Of a DNA stretch of 64,000 bases, positions 8,870-17,499 are shown in pieces. The notes below the pieces were generated by a model. The model did not search any database. It was given only the letters and a program-made list of their open reading frames with translations, and was not told where the DNA came from. Both the position numbers and the translations under genes were made by a program. The stretch is taken from contig JAVEYW010000001.1 in the NCBI GenBank assembly GCA_034003325.1, positions 33,838 to 97,837 on the forward strand. Direction: 5' to 3'. Source of the DNA: Desulfobacterales bacterium. Lineage in GTDB: Bacteria > Desulfobacterota > Desulfobacteria > Desulfobacterales > JAFDDL01. Numbering within the stretch: position 1 is the first letter of the stretch; every line of letters begins with the position of its first letter.

Positions 8870-9724
8870 ATGAACGTATTTTCCGACATCGAATCCATTC
8901 GGCAATTCCGATGGAATGAGCCTATCCAGGCATGGGGACTTGTGCCCACCATGGGTTTTTTGCATGAAGCGCATATGACCCTGGTGCGTCGCTCAAAAGC
9001 CGAGAATGACCGAACCGGCGTCAGCATTTTCGTAAACCCGACCCAATTCAATAATCCGGACGACCTGGCCAAATATCCCCGCAACCTGGAGCGGGATCTT
9101 GCCATGCTCGAAAAGGAAGGGGTCGATCTGGTCTGGACCCCCACGCCCGAGATCGCTTACCCACCGGGATATCAGACGCAGGTAACGGTCCATACCATCA
9201 CCCAAGTGCTGGAAGGCGCTTCACGGCCGGGCCATTTTCAAGGCGTTGCCACCGTGGTGGCCAAACTCTTTAATGTGTTCCAGCCGCATCGCGCGTATTT
9301 CGGGCAAAAAGACGCTCAGCAGGTCGCGGTCATTCAACAAATGGTCAAGGATCTTAATTTTAATATTCAAATCATTCCCTGCGCAACCGAGCGGGAAAAG
9401 GACGGGCTGGCCATGAGTTCGCGGAATGTCAATCTGACCGAAGCGCACCGAAAGCAGGCGGTTTGCCTGTATCAAGCCCTTACCGCTGCGAAAGCGGCCT
9501 GCCTTTCCGGGGAAAAAGATGCCGACAAACTAAAGGAGATCATGGCGCAAGTGATCCATCGAGCGCCCGACGCCCGTATCGACTACCTCAGCGTCGCCCA
9601 CGCGCAAACGCTTGAAGAGATGACCGTCATCAAGGGCGACGTGTTGCTCTCCATGGCAGTTTTTCTGGGCAATGTACGGTTGATTGATAACATGACGGTG
9701 GAAGCCGGTGGCGAATCTACCTAA
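8870..9724 (+). CDS. panC: Pantothenate synthetase PanC
   Basis: 284 residues from ATG 8870. It joins pantoate and beta-alanine using ATP, in coenzyme A synthesis. Signature motifs are PTMGFLHEAHMTLVR (HIGH-like; the usual HEGH is HEAH here), SIFVNPTQFNNPDD, VVAKLFNVFQPHRAYFGQKD, and the KMSKS-like MSSRNVNL. A TTG at 8819 would add 17 unrelated residues. The stop TAA at 9722 falls inside the first bases of a dispersed repeat element, so the last residues may have been set by its insertion. It appears monocistronic. Confidence 0.95.
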   Translation: MNVFSDIESIRQFRWNEPIQAWGLVPTMGFLHEAHMTLVRRSKAENDRTGVSIFVNPTQFNNPDDLAKYPRNLERDLAMLEKEGVDLVWTPTPEIAYPPGYQTQVTVHTITQVLEGASRPGHFQGVATVVAKLFNVFQPHRAYFGQKDAQQVAVIQQMVKDLNFNIQIIPCATEREKDGLAMSSRNVNLTEAHRKQAVCLYQALTAAKAACLSGEKDADKLKEIMAQVIHRAPDARIDYLSVAHAQTLEEMTVIKGDVLLSMAVFLGNVRLIDNMTVEAGGEST

Positions 9725-9843
9725 TCCGGCAAAGCCGGATGCTGGGAGGCTGGGAGGCTTGGATGCTGGGATGCTGGGATGCGTAAAAGCCATTTTTCAC
9801 CTTCGGCGAATATAGACGCAAAAGCGTGCATGTTTCCGGTAAA
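9720..9843 (+). repeat. Dispersed element A, copy 2
   Basis: Begins CCTAATCCGGCAAAGCCGGA at the panC stop, then octamers of two kinds (GGGAGGCT and GGGATGCT), then the conserved tail GCCATTTTTCACCTTCGGCG and a weak hairpin around ACGCAAAAGCGTG, ending near TTTCCGGTAAATGG. The GGGAGGCT octamer is the unit expanded inside the amidotransferase gene at 51080. Confidence 0.93.
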
Positions 9844-9882
9844 TGGTCTGAACTGCGTATTGCAGGAACCATTACAAAGCCT

Positions 9883-10593
9883 TCATTCCTCCCACCGGAT
9901 CGTTTGTTTTTTAAAATCGATCTGGTACCTTGTTCCCTTTAAAAAATTCATCCCCAAAAGCCCCTGGTAAGGCGTGTCCCCCCCTTGATTGTCTATGACA
10001 CCCGCGTATATATTTTTCTTTCGCACCGGGCCCGCCGCCATATCGCTTAACGAAACGACCGACATGGGAATCGTTGCGCCGCCCGCCACCATGATCTGCG
10101 CCTGTTGAATCGGTTTGAGCTTCAGTTTGTCCGCGATTTCCCGGTGCAAAATCACGATGGACGCCCCGGTGTCCAGGAGCAGCAGCGCATCGACCTTATG
10201 ATAGTTGTTTTTAATGGTTACCGGAACGAGCACCTGGTTGCCGTTGACAACAACCTTCATTTCCTTTTTTTTGCCTTTTTGCGCCGGGTGTTCTCCGCCA
10301 GGAGAAAGTGACGTTTTTTCGGCACCAATGTCCAAATTTTGTCCCACATAAAATTTTCTTCGCTGGTCGGTAAGGATGTAGGCGCCACCGGCATCCTGAT
10401 GAAGGGTGTAGGTTCCGCTGTCCCCCACTTTAAAATACTTTAAATCCTTCCCGCCGATATACCAACTGTCTCCCCGATCGGTTTCAAAATAAAGTCCGCC
10501 CCCATCCCTGCCGATAATGTAGTTATCGGCGGCATACGCCGAAGGGGTCCACACGCATATGAGCATAAAAAGTAACAAGGTGCTGGGTCGCAT
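9883..10593 (-). CDS. Retropepsin-like aspartic protease, exported
   Basis: 236 residues with GGAGGAG seven bases before the ATG. A signal peptide (STLLLFMLICVWTPSAYAA) is followed by a stretch with two short repeats around YIIGRDGGGLYFETDRGDSWY, then a clan AA protease domain with LLLDTGASIVILHREIAD (active-site DTGAS), a flap region MVAGGATIPMSVVSL and GLLGMNFL. Such single-domain proteases act as dimers in the periplasm. The N-terminal half is not a domain I recognise. Substrate unknown. Confidence 0.85.
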   Translation of the reverse strand: MRPSTLLLFMLICVWTPSAYAADNYIIGRDGGGLYFETDRGDSWYIGGKDLKYFKVGDSGTYTLHQDAGGAYILTDQRRKFYVGQNLDIGAEKTSLSPGGEHPAQKGKKKEMKVVVNGNQVLVPVTIKNNYHKVDALLLLDTGASIVILHREIADKLKLKPIQQAQIMVAGGATIPMSVVSLSDMAAGPVRKKNIYAGVIDNQGGDTPYQGLLGMNFLKGTRYQIDFKKQTIRWEE

Positions 10594-11178
10594 CCGGCTC
10601 CTCCGGTTTGAAAAAAGTTTTCTTTCGTCATCGTATCAAATGGGGCCTGTTGCCAAAATGATTATTTTAACCAATTTGGTTTATTCATGAATTTTTTGAA
10701 TAGCGCAAGGGCGGAATGAGTAACAACTTCACCTGAAAAAGGGACTTTCTTGCTGAAAAAGCGCCTCGCGTGCAGAAATCACCCGACAGGAAACTATTGT
10801 CAAACAATTTATAAGCTTTTCTTTTTGTTACTTTTTTTACCACCATTATGTGTATTTTTTTACCCAAAGCTATGAAAAACTATTCCCAAACGGGCTTTAC
10901 GGGAGTATACGGAGAGAATAGATGTCTGCTTATCACCCGTTTGGTTTGACTGCTGGTTCATGAGCCCAATTTTTTGATAACAATTTGATATGATGCCGGT
11001 TGTTGTTTTTTTAAATTGAGAAGAAATAATGGAATGTGCATATGCTCATTTCTTCCATTTTACGCAACTTGTAGTGTTTGTGAACTGATAAACCACTATA
11101 TAGAATGCTGTCCGGAGTGAGCTGCATAGCCATTCAGGCCAATGGGCCGAGGTTTAAAAACAGGTTTGATCTATATTT
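10594..11178. other. Intergenic, AT-rich, no gene seen
   Basis: I find no credible reading frame, RNA gene or terminator here. The stretch is AT-rich and lies between the divergent retropepsin gene and the sigma-54 promoter of the Tad locus, so it could hold an upstream activator-binding region, but I cannot point to specific sites. Confidence 0.5.
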
Positions 11179-11194
11179 TGGCACACGCTTTGCT
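11179..11194 (+). promoter_or_regulatory. Sigma-54 type -24/-12 promoter for flp
   Basis: TGGCACACGCTTTGCT matches the TGGCAC-N5-TTGCW consensus exactly, with the invariant GG and GC separated by 10 bases. Transcription would start near 11205, giving a 5-prime leader of about 275 bases that includes a copy of dispersed element A before the pilin ATG at 11483. Sigma-54 control would require an enhancer-binding activator, not encoded in the window. Confidence 0.75.
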
Positions 11195-11276
11195 TTATCC
11201 CTTTTTAGAAAAATTGAAAGCGCGCTGCTGAAATCAACGTGTAAAGAGAAGAAATAATTTTTGTGGCTGTTTTGAC

Positions 11277-11388
11277 CCGTTACCAGAAACATACACGCTT
11301 TTACGTGTATATTCGCCGAAGGTGAAGGATGGCTTTTATGCATCCCAGCGTCCCAGCGTTCTAGCATCCGGCTTTGCCGGATTAGGGG
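11277..11388 (-). repeat. Dispersed element A, copy 3 (inverted)
   Basis: Reverse orientation relative to copies 2, 4 and 6. The tail with the ACACGC/GCGTGT-like hairpin comes first (CATACACGCTTTTACGTGTA), then the GGCGAA..CACC box, three octamers, and the CCGGCTTTGCCGG hairpin at the end. It lies in the predicted 5-prime leader of flp. Confidence 0.93.
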
Positions 11389-11482
11389 GCCAAAGGTCAA
11401 TCAACAGAATGTAGTGTTTTTTAATTGCAGGGTCTTCCTGCGTTTTGCCAAATAAAAATAAAATTGCAAAGGAGAAAGAAAA

Positions 11483-11656
11483 ATGAAAAAGATTATGGCT
11501 TTTTTGAAGGATGAAGAAGGTGCGTCATTGATTGAGTATGTGCTTTTGGCAGTTTTGATTGGGGTGGCGGCGATTGGGGGAATGACATTAGTTGGCACAA
11601 AGTCAGAAGATACGATGCAATATGTCCAAGGTCAAATAAACCCCCCAGCAGAATGA
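11483..11656 (+). CDS. flp: Flp-type pilin, major Tad pilus subunit
   Basis: 57 residues, ATG with AAAGGAGAAAG upstream. The prepilin signature is complete: a short charged leader MKKIMAFLKDEEG followed by ASLIEYVLLAVLIGVAAIGG, with the Glu at +5 after the cleavage glycine that Flp pilins conserve. It is cleaved by the TadV-type peptidase encoded just downstream and polymerised outside the cell. It is the first gene of the Tad locus, with a sigma-54 promoter upstream and a strong hairpin after its stop. Confidence 0.95.
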   Translation: MKKIMAFLKDEEGASLIEYVLLAVLIGVAAIGGMTLVGTKSEDTMQYVQGQINPPAE

Positions 11657-11669
11657 TCTTTCGTTACCT

Positions 11670-11707
11670 TGTAGGGCATTTCTTTTGCAAAAGAGGAATG
11701 CCCTACA
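11670..11707 (+). terminator. Strong hairpin after flp, terminator or processing site
   Basis: TGTAGGGCATT and its complement AATGCCCTACA enclose a second stem CTTTT/AAAAG around GCAA. No T-run follows, so it may act as a 3-prime stabilising or partial-termination structure that lets the pilin mRNA outnumber the assembly-gene mRNA. The 177 bases to the next gene hold no convincing gene. Confidence 0.6.
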
Positions 11708-11884
11708 ACATAGCCAGCTCTATCAGTTTAATGACTGCGGTAGGCAAGAAATCTCATCGGCTATAAGCCAATTATTAACACCTTGCCTAAAGAATACTGA
11801 AAGGATCCTGGTTATTCTCAAATTTATGGATGTATTGCTTCAATGCGCCGCTTGGCTCAAAAAAAAGAGAGCTGATTTAGGTAT

Positions 11885-12445
11885 ATGTTATTGATTAACC
11901 CTACAGGAGAGATATATCTTATCGCAGCCCTTTTCTTAACAGTTACAATTGCTGCCGTTATCGATTTCAGGATACAGAAGATACCAAATGCCCTTACTTT
12001 TCCGGCAATGGTGATAGCGCTCGGCTATTATACCGGCGTTTACGGTTGGCAGGGTTTTTTTTTCAGCCTGAAAGGCATAGGAATCGGCATTGCCCTTCTG
12101 ATCCTACCCTGGTTGCTGGGGGGTATGGGCGCGGGAGATGCCAAACTACTGGGCGCTGTCGGCGCTTTCATCGGCGCCAGAGCCACCGTGGTGGCATTCC
12201 TCTACATTGGAATTATCGGCTGTATTTACGCCGTTATTTTAGTTGCATGCAACCGGCAGTTGTTTAAAGGTTATTTCAAACAATTAGCGGTTACGTTTCA
12301 TCTGCTATGGGTATTCCGGAAATTTATTCCCGATCCCGAATCGGAGCAACGGCGCAGGCCCCGTGTGTATTACGGCATTCCCATCGCATTGGGCACCATT
12401 TGCTATGTCGTTCTTGAATTGACAGGACACCAGTTGATCGGCTGA
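11885..12445 (+). CDS. cpaA: Prepilin peptidase, A24A family (TadV/CpaA)
   Basis: 186 residues, all membrane segments with short loops. The two catalytic aspartates are in DFRIQKIPN (near residue 28) and GGMGAGDAKLLGAV (GxGD type, near 85). There is no N-terminal methylase domain, as expected for TadV/CpaA. It cuts the Flp prepilin and TadE/F pseudopilins at the inner membrane. The C-terminal part after residue 140 carries a basic RRRPRVYYGIP loop before the last helix, typical of the family. Confidence 0.92.
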   Translation: MLLINPTGEIYLIAALFLTVTIAAVIDFRIQKIPNALTFPAMVIALGYYTGVYGWQGFFFSLKGIGIGIALLILPWLLGGMGAGDAKLLGAVGAFIGARATVVAFLYIGIIGCIYAVILVACNRQLFKGYFKQLAVTFHLLWVFRKFIPDPESEQRRRPRVYYGIPIALGTICYVVLELTGHQLIG

Positions 12446-12473
12446 AAGGATCAATTAACAGGAGTTAAAAATT

Positions 12474-13352
12474 ATGGGCAACTGGAAAGCAATCTTCCCT
12501 ATTCTGCTCTCGCTGGTTATTGCGGTTGCGGGTAGCTTTTTGGCGTATCAATGGATTCAGAAAAAAACCGCGCCAAAAGAAATGGTTCGGGTTGAGTCGG
12601 ACGCGGTTCCCGTCGCCGTGGCGGCCATCGACATACCCTGGGGCACCAAACTAACCCCCGAAATGCTCAAAAAAAACCCTTATTTAAAGGAAAGCCTGCC
12701 TAACGGCTATTTCAGCGATGTTGCCCTGCTGAAAGACCGGGTGACTGTTTCTCCGCTCAAACCCGGAGACCCGGTGGTGGAACACCGCCTCGCGCCGGTT
12801 GACATTAAAACCGGAGGTGTCTCAGCGGTCCTCTCCACTGGAAAGCGGGCAGTGGCGGTCAAGGGCGACAAGGTTATCGGCATCTCCGGCCTCATCAACC
12901 CCGGCAACCGGGTCGATGTCCTGGTGACCATGCAAGATCCAGAAACCGAAAAGAAATTAGACAAAACCAAAATTGTTCTGGAAAATATTCTTGTTCTGGC
13001 CACCGGCACACAGATTCAAAAGAACGAAAAGGGCGAGCCGGCCCCGGTGGATGTCTATGCGCTGGAGGTAACACCGGAAGAATCGGAAAAACTGGCGCTG
13101 GCCGCGGCGCAAGGCAAACTGCAATTTGCGCTTCGAAACCAGCTTGATTTCGAAAATATTTTAACCCGGGGCACGACCATTTCGCAAACCCTCGCCTCTC
13201 TGATGCTGAATGCCCCGCAAGCACCGGAGCCCAAACCCGTAAAAATAGAAAAAAAGGCGGAGCGAAGGAGCACCTGGGCCCCACGGCGCGCCGTGACCGT
13301 CGAGATGATCCGAGGCACCGAGATGACAAAGAACACCAGCTCTTTAAAATAA
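12474..13352 (+). CDS. cpaB: Tad pilus assembly protein CpaB/RcpC
   Basis: 292 residues, AGGAG upstream of the ATG. An N-terminal membrane anchor (residues 7-27) precedes a SAF domain (VPVAVAAIDIPWGTKLTPEML, then SPLKPGDPVVEHRL) and the conserved KRAVAVKGDKVIGISGLINP core of the RcpC family. It is thought to sit in the periplasm beside the secretin and to help channel the pilus. The last 45 residues are basic and Pro/Lys-rich. Confidence 0.92.
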   Translation: MGNWKAIFPILLSLVIAVAGSFLAYQWIQKKTAPKEMVRVESDAVPVAVAAIDIPWGTKLTPEMLKKNPYLKESLPNGYFSDVALLKDRVTVSPLKPGDPVVEHRLAPVDIKTGGVSAVLSTGKRAVAVKGDKVIGISGLINPGNRVDVLVTMQDPETEKKLDKTKIVLENILVLATGTQIQKNEKGEPAPVDVYALEVTPEESEKLALAAAQGKLQFALRNQLDFENILTRGTTISQTLASLMLNAPQAPEPKPVKIEKKAERRSTWAPRRAVTVEMIRGTEMTKNTSSLK

Positions 13353-13377
13353 GCTAACCCGAGAAGGAATGGACCCT

Positions 13378-14814
13378 ATGTTTCGGCTTCTAAAAATTGA
13401 ACTTACTCGCTCGGTATGTTTTTTATGGCTCGCCGGCTTATTGGTTTGCCCCGCCATAGCGTCAGCCGTGGATTCGGTGGTGGTTGACAACACGTCGGTA
13501 GAAAGGCTGCATCTGGATTCCGGAAAATCAACCATCCTTCGCAGCACGTATCCGCTGCAACGGGTGTCCGTGGCGGACCCGGAGGTGGCGGATTACCTGC
13601 TCCTCTCCCCGCGGGAACTCTATATTACCGGTAAAACCGCCGGCACGACCAATCTGACCCTTTGGAGAGACAACAGCGTCCTTGCCGTTTATAATCTGGA
13701 AGTCGGCTATAACCTGTCCGGTTTAAAGGAGCAACTCCACACCCTCTTTCCGACGGAAACCGAGCTGAAGGTGCTTCGAATGAACGACACCATCATGTTG
13801 TCCGGCAGAATGTCAAACACCAACAACCTGGCGCAGGCGGTCGCCCTGGCGGAATCCTACGCGCTCAAGGGAAAAGTGAATAATCTCGTGGAGGTCGGCG
13901 GCGGTCACCAGGTCATGCTGGAAGTCCGGGTGGCGGAAATATCCAAACAAACCGGGAAACGACTCGGCATCAATTTCAGTGCGGTCAATGAAGACAATCT
14001 CAATAATGTCGTCGTCAGCATGCTGGGCGGGCTCACGCAACTGGTGGGGTCGGATGACGCCAATATAGGAACGATCAGCCCGACATTTTCCAACCTTGTT
14101 TCCTCCAACGTCAATGCGCTGTACCGTTTCAGCGCAAATGATGTCACTTATACGGCCCTCATCGATGCGCTTCAAGAGGACGGCATGGCAAAAGTTTTGG
14201 CCAAACCTACCCTGGTTGCGCTGAGCGGTCAAAGCGCGAGTTTTTTAGCGGGCGGAGAGTTTCCGGTGCCGGTTCCGCAGGGTCTGGGAACCGTCGCCAT
14301 CGAATACAAGGATTTCGGCGTGAAACTTAATTTCACCCCGATTGTGCTTGGTAATAACCGCATCAGCATCAATGTGACGCCAAAGATATCTGAGCTTGAT
14401 TTTACGACCGCCGTCCGTTTCTCCGGTTTTGTTATTCCGGGCCTTACCTCTCGAAGTGCATCCACCACCGTCGAACTGGGAGACGGTCAGAGCTTCGCCA
14501 TCGCCGGCCTGCTGAACGAGAATATTCGGGACAGCATATCAAAGTATCCGTTTTTAGGAGATATCCCTGTTCTGGGCGTCCTGTTTAGGAGCCGCTCTTT
14601 TCAAAAAAAAGAAACCGAGCTGGTTATTGTGGTAACGCCTAGATTGGTTAAACCGCTGAACTTGGCGGCACAGACACTCCCCACAGATTTTTATGTTGAA
14701 CCCGGGGACTCTGAAATTTATCTGGAAGGCGTGCTGCAAGGAAAATCACCGGTGGCGGTTTCAGCGGCCGGTCTGAAAATGGATGGGGATTTCGGGCACA
14801 CGATGCCGGAATAA
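13378..14814 (+). CDS. cpaC: Tad pilus secretin CpaC/RcpA
   Basis: 478 residues from ATG 13378; an in-frame ATG at 13369 is too close to the GAGAAGGA ribosome site. A signal peptide ends near SAVDS. The N-terminal pilus-formation domain (VERLHLDSGKSTILRSTYPL, PRELYITGKTAGTTNLTLW) and a BON-like stretch precede the secretin core with EVRVAEISKQTGKRLGINF, PTLVALSGQSASFLAGGEFP and FLGDIPVLGVLFRS. It forms the outer-membrane pore for the Flp pilus. The C-terminus after VVTPRLVKPL is about 60 residues long. Confidence 0.95.
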   Translation: MFRLLKIELTRSVCFLWLAGLLVCPAIASAVDSVVVDNTSVERLHLDSGKSTILRSTYPLQRVSVADPEVADYLLLSPRELYITGKTAGTTNLTLWRDNSVLAVYNLEVGYNLSGLKEQLHTLFPTETELKVLRMNDTIMLSGRMSNTNNLAQAVALAESYALKGKVNNLVEVGGGHQVMLEVRVAEISKQTGKRLGINFSAVNEDNLNNVVVSMLGGLTQLVGSDDANIGTISPTFSNLVSSNVNALYRFSANDVTYTALIDALQEDGMAKVLAKPTLVALSGQSASFLAGGEFPVPVPQGLGTVAIEYKDFGVKLNFTPIVLGNNRISINVTPKISELDFTTAVRFSGFVIPGLTSRSASTTVELGDGQSFAIAGLLNENIRDSISKYPFLGDIPVLGVLFRSRSFQKKETELVIVVTPRLVKPLNLAAQTLPTDFYVEPGDSEIYLEGVLQGKSPVAVSAAGLKMDGDFGHTMPE

Positions 14815-14930
14815 AAAGAGTGAGGCGTGAGGAGTAAGGCGTGAGGCGTTGGAATTGCACACCAGGCAGGGGAATTAACGCCCTTGGCGCGGGTTGTCGG
14901 TAGGTTTAGGGAATCAGAAAATGCCAATAT

Positions 14931-15030
14931 ACCTAATCCGGCAAAGCCGGATGCTGGGATGCATAAAAGACATCTTCCACCTTCAGTGAACATACACGCA
15001 AAAACGTGTATGTTTCTGATAAAGGGCCTA
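14931..15030 (+). repeat. Dispersed element A, copy 4
   Basis: Same layout as copy 2 with the CCGGCAAAGCCGG hairpin, a single octamer, the tail GACATCTTCCACCTTCAGTG and the hairpin ACACGCAAAAACGTGT. It sits in the 408-base gap between the secretin and the small lipoprotein, which otherwise holds the inverted repeat at 15055. Confidence 0.93.
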
Positions 15031-15054
15031 ACACTGACTATTGCCCGCAACCCC

Positions 15055-15116
15055 GTAGGGGCGAACCTGTGTGTCCGCCCTTCGTAATCAGGGCGAACAC
15101 ATAGGTTCGCCCCTAC
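15055..15116. repeat. Large inverted repeat, GTAGGGGCGAACC type
   Basis: GTAGGGGCGAACCTGTGTG is answered by CACATAGGTTCGCCCCTAC across a 10-base spacer, giving 26-base arms with few mismatches. It sits between the secretin and lipoprotein genes and would split the Tad transcript with a strong structure. GTAGGGGCGAACC palindromes of this kind are widespread intergenic repeats in many bacteria. Confidence 0.85.
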
Positions 15117-15222
15117 AATGCCGACGATCAATCGACAATGCGCATTACATAAACGGTATATCAAAAAATTCAGTGCCCCTTACAACTTTCAATTTCCGGG
15201 GCAGCCGGAACAGGAGTTCAAA

Positions 15223-15501
15223 ATGGATAAACAGTTGATGGCGTGGATATTTGCCGGTATCGCCCTGATGGCCCTTACAAGTTGCGCAAATACCAAAGAC
15301 ACGGCTCTGGAAAGAAATTGGGGCCGGTCGTATGAGAGCATGGTTTATCTGCAAACAGCCAATCCCAATGCGGGGAAAGATCTTACTGCCGTTGAGGGTA
15401 TGGACGGACAAAATGCTAAAGTTATCACGGACGAATACCGAAAAACATTTACAAGACCCGCACCCAAAAAAGAAACGTTAAACGTATATACCATAAAATG
15501 A
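15223..15501 (+). CDS. Small Tad-locus lipoprotein
   Basis: 92 residues, CAGGAGT seven bases before the ATG. A lipoprotein signal (AGIALMALTSC, lipobox LTSC) is followed by about 70 hydrophilic residues with ERNWGRSYESMVYLQTANPN. I do not recognise a named domain; small lipoproteins in this position between secretin and TadE occur in Tad loci and could help secretin assembly. Frames upstream of 15223 are not supported. Confidence 0.7.
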   Translation: MDKQLMAWIFAGIALMALTSCANTKDTALERNWGRSYESMVYLQTANPNAGKDLTAVEGMDGQNAKVITDEYRKTFTRPAPKKETLNVYTIK

Positions 15502-15516
15502 TAGCAGGTGATTAAA

Positions 15517-15939
15517 ATGAAACCAATTAAAGATCAAACCGGTGCCGTATTGATGGAGTTTGTCCTGGTTTTGCCGTTATTGCTTCTTTTATTGTTTGCG
15601 TCCATTGAGTTCGGCGTGGCGTTTTTCAACAAGGCCATGATCACCAACGCCAGTAGAGAAGGCGCGCGCGCGGGGATTGTTTATAATGAACCGGCCAGGC
15701 TTACCATAGATGAGATTAGAACCATAGCGAAAGATTACTGTGAAACCCATCTGATAACCTTTGGCGACGCGAGTGCAGACGATCTTAAAATAAAACCTTT
15801 ACGCGAGGGAGATGAACCTGGTGACAACTTGACGGTAACTGTCGAATATGACTATGACTTTTTAGTGATACCGAACTTTATCCCCGGATTCGACCCGAGC
15901 ATCACTTTGACCGGTGTTTCTGTTATGCGCAATGAGTAA
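15517..15939 (+). CDS. tadE: TadE-like pseudopilin
   Basis: 140 residues from ATG 15517 with GCAGGTG upstream; a GTG at 15508 is less likely. The segment DQTGAVLMEFVLVLPLLLLL is the TadE signature: glycine before the cleavage site, Glu +5-like position, then a hydrophobic helix. Downstream NASREGARAGIV is also conserved. As a minor pseudopilin it is processed by the prepilin peptidase and needed for Flp pilus formation. Confidence 0.92.
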   Translation: MKPIKDQTGAVLMEFVLVLPLLLLLLFASIEFGVAFFNKAMITNASREGARAGIVYNEPARLTIDEIRTIAKDYCETHLITFGDASADDLKIKPLREGDEPGDNLTVTVEYDYDFLVIPNFIPGFDPSITLTGVSVMRNE

Positions 15940-15982
15940 CCTGCGTCTAACTATAACCATTAACCAGCAAATTGAGGCCGTC

Positions 15983-17287
15983 ATGAAAACGACAAACCCT
16001 TTAAAGTATAATAATGAAAGTGGCGCTGTCCTGATTATGGTCGTCTGTGCAATGGTAATGCTGCTCGGTATGGCGGCACTTGCGATTGACGTCTCCCATT
16101 TGGTTGTGGCCAGAAATGAGCTAAAAAACGCTGCGGATGCAGGTGCGTTGGCTGCTGCGCGGGTTCTTTACAGTGACGACGGCACCTCAATTGAGAAAGA
16201 AACCACCGAATCGACAGGCAAAGCTGCAGCCGAGGCAAATAAAAGCGAAAACGTTGCGGTTGAAGTTAAAGCTGTCGAAATTGGACATTGGAGTTTTGGA
16301 CTAAATGCCATCTCGGAAAGAGGTTTTGAAACCCAATTAGTACTAAATGTAACTGATATATCAAATTTTTCTGAAAAAGAGCTTGATGGTTTGCCAAGCT
16401 TTATTAACGCTGTTAAAGTGTCCGTCGAAAGAAAAAATTCGACCGTAGCATCCTATTTTGCACAAATTTTTGGAATAAAAGACTTCGAAATGGAAGCTTC
16501 ATCGATAGCCTACATAGGATTTGCCGGCACTTTATTCCCGGAAGAAGTCGATCTCCCCATTGCCATCTGCAGCGAAAGTTTGTGGGTGAGCGGGAAGTTG
16601 GCATGCAACATTGGAAGAATGATAAACAGTGGTAATGATGATCAAACCAGCGAGACAGCCGGTTGGACCGATTTCAATCAAAATGAAGACGGATCGTGCC
16701 CTGGAAATGCAAAAAACGAAGCCATGTCTGATTATGCAGATTACTGTACTGATGAAGGAAATACCGGAGTAAATCCCAAAAAGTTAACCGTGAATACCCC
16801 AATGTCCACGCGGGGTGGTGAGATTCAAGGTCCAGTTTTTGGACCGCTTTATAAATGTTGGATCGATACCCTTGACCCTGATAATCCACAGCCAGTTAAG
16901 TTCACACTGCCAGTGATCGACTGCGATGGGAAAAACCCTGGCCCTTGCAACATTCATAGAGGAGCGGTTTCTGTGACAATTGTTTGGGTCAACGAGAAAG
17001 ATAACATAGCGGAAGCACCTGAGAAAATGGGAGATTGGGATTGCGACCCCCTCGATAAAGATGAATTATATGACAAACCTAAGGATAAAGATGCAGCCGG
17101 GGAAAGAAGATGGATTAGCTTTACAAATCATTTTGATCTAGTAAATCCCGACGGCATCACTCCCGCGACTTACGCTAAAAAATCTATTTATTTTCTTCCC
17201 CTTTGCCACGAGGATCAACCCCCCATTGGATTAACAGGAGGGCGCAACTATGGTATTCTGGCAAAAATACCGGTACTTGTGGATTGA
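15983..17287 (+). CDS. TadG-like Tad pilus protein
   Basis: 434 residues from ATG 15983, in frame but preceded by possible earlier starts at 15914 and 15932. The N-terminus ESGAVLIMVVCAMVMLLGMA followed by DVSHLVVARNELKNAADAGAL is the TadG-like N-terminal family (PF13400). The rest is a secreted part rich in Asn, Asp and Cys with no recognised vWA domain, although full TadG proteins often have one. It probably anchors the pilus machine to the envelope. The next gene starts 212 bases later; nothing clear lies between. Confidence 0.88.
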   Translation: MKTTNPLKYNNESGAVLIMVVCAMVMLLGMAALAIDVSHLVVARNELKNAADAGALAAARVLYSDDGTSIEKETTESTGKAAAEANKSENVAVEVKAVEIGHWSFGLNAISERGFETQLVLNVTDISNFSEKELDGLPSFINAVKVSVERKNSTVASYFAQIFGIKDFEMEASSIAYIGFAGTLFPEEVDLPIAICSESLWVSGKLACNIGRMINSGNDDQTSETAGWTDFNQNEDGSCPGNAKNEAMSDYADYCTDEGNTGVNPKKLTVNTPMSTRGGEIQGPVFGPLYKCWIDTLDPDNPQPVKFTLPVIDCDGKNPGPCNIHRGAVSVTIVWVNEKDNIAEAPEKMGDWDCDPLDKDELYDKPKDKDAAGERRWISFTNHFDLVNPDGITPATYAKKSIYFLPLCHEDQPPIGLTGGRNYGILAKIPVLVD

Positions 17288-17499
17288 GTTTGACTAAAAA
17301 AAACGCGAATTCGGCAAATTTTAAGGTTTGGTGTTAAATGCTAACTTAAAAAATATGAATCCATACCGAATTGAAACAGTTTATTATCAGGCTTTTTCAA
17401 GTTAATAAAAAATTACAGGATCTTATCATCTCTTTTGAATTAGCAGCCGCAGGGTGCCTTTTTCAATTGATTTAACCGCTCTATTTTATTGAGATTATC

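Noticed and set aside
10594-11178. Possible riboswitch before the Tad locus
   Set aside because: I looked for a GEMM (c-di-GMP) or other aptamer pattern and did not find one.
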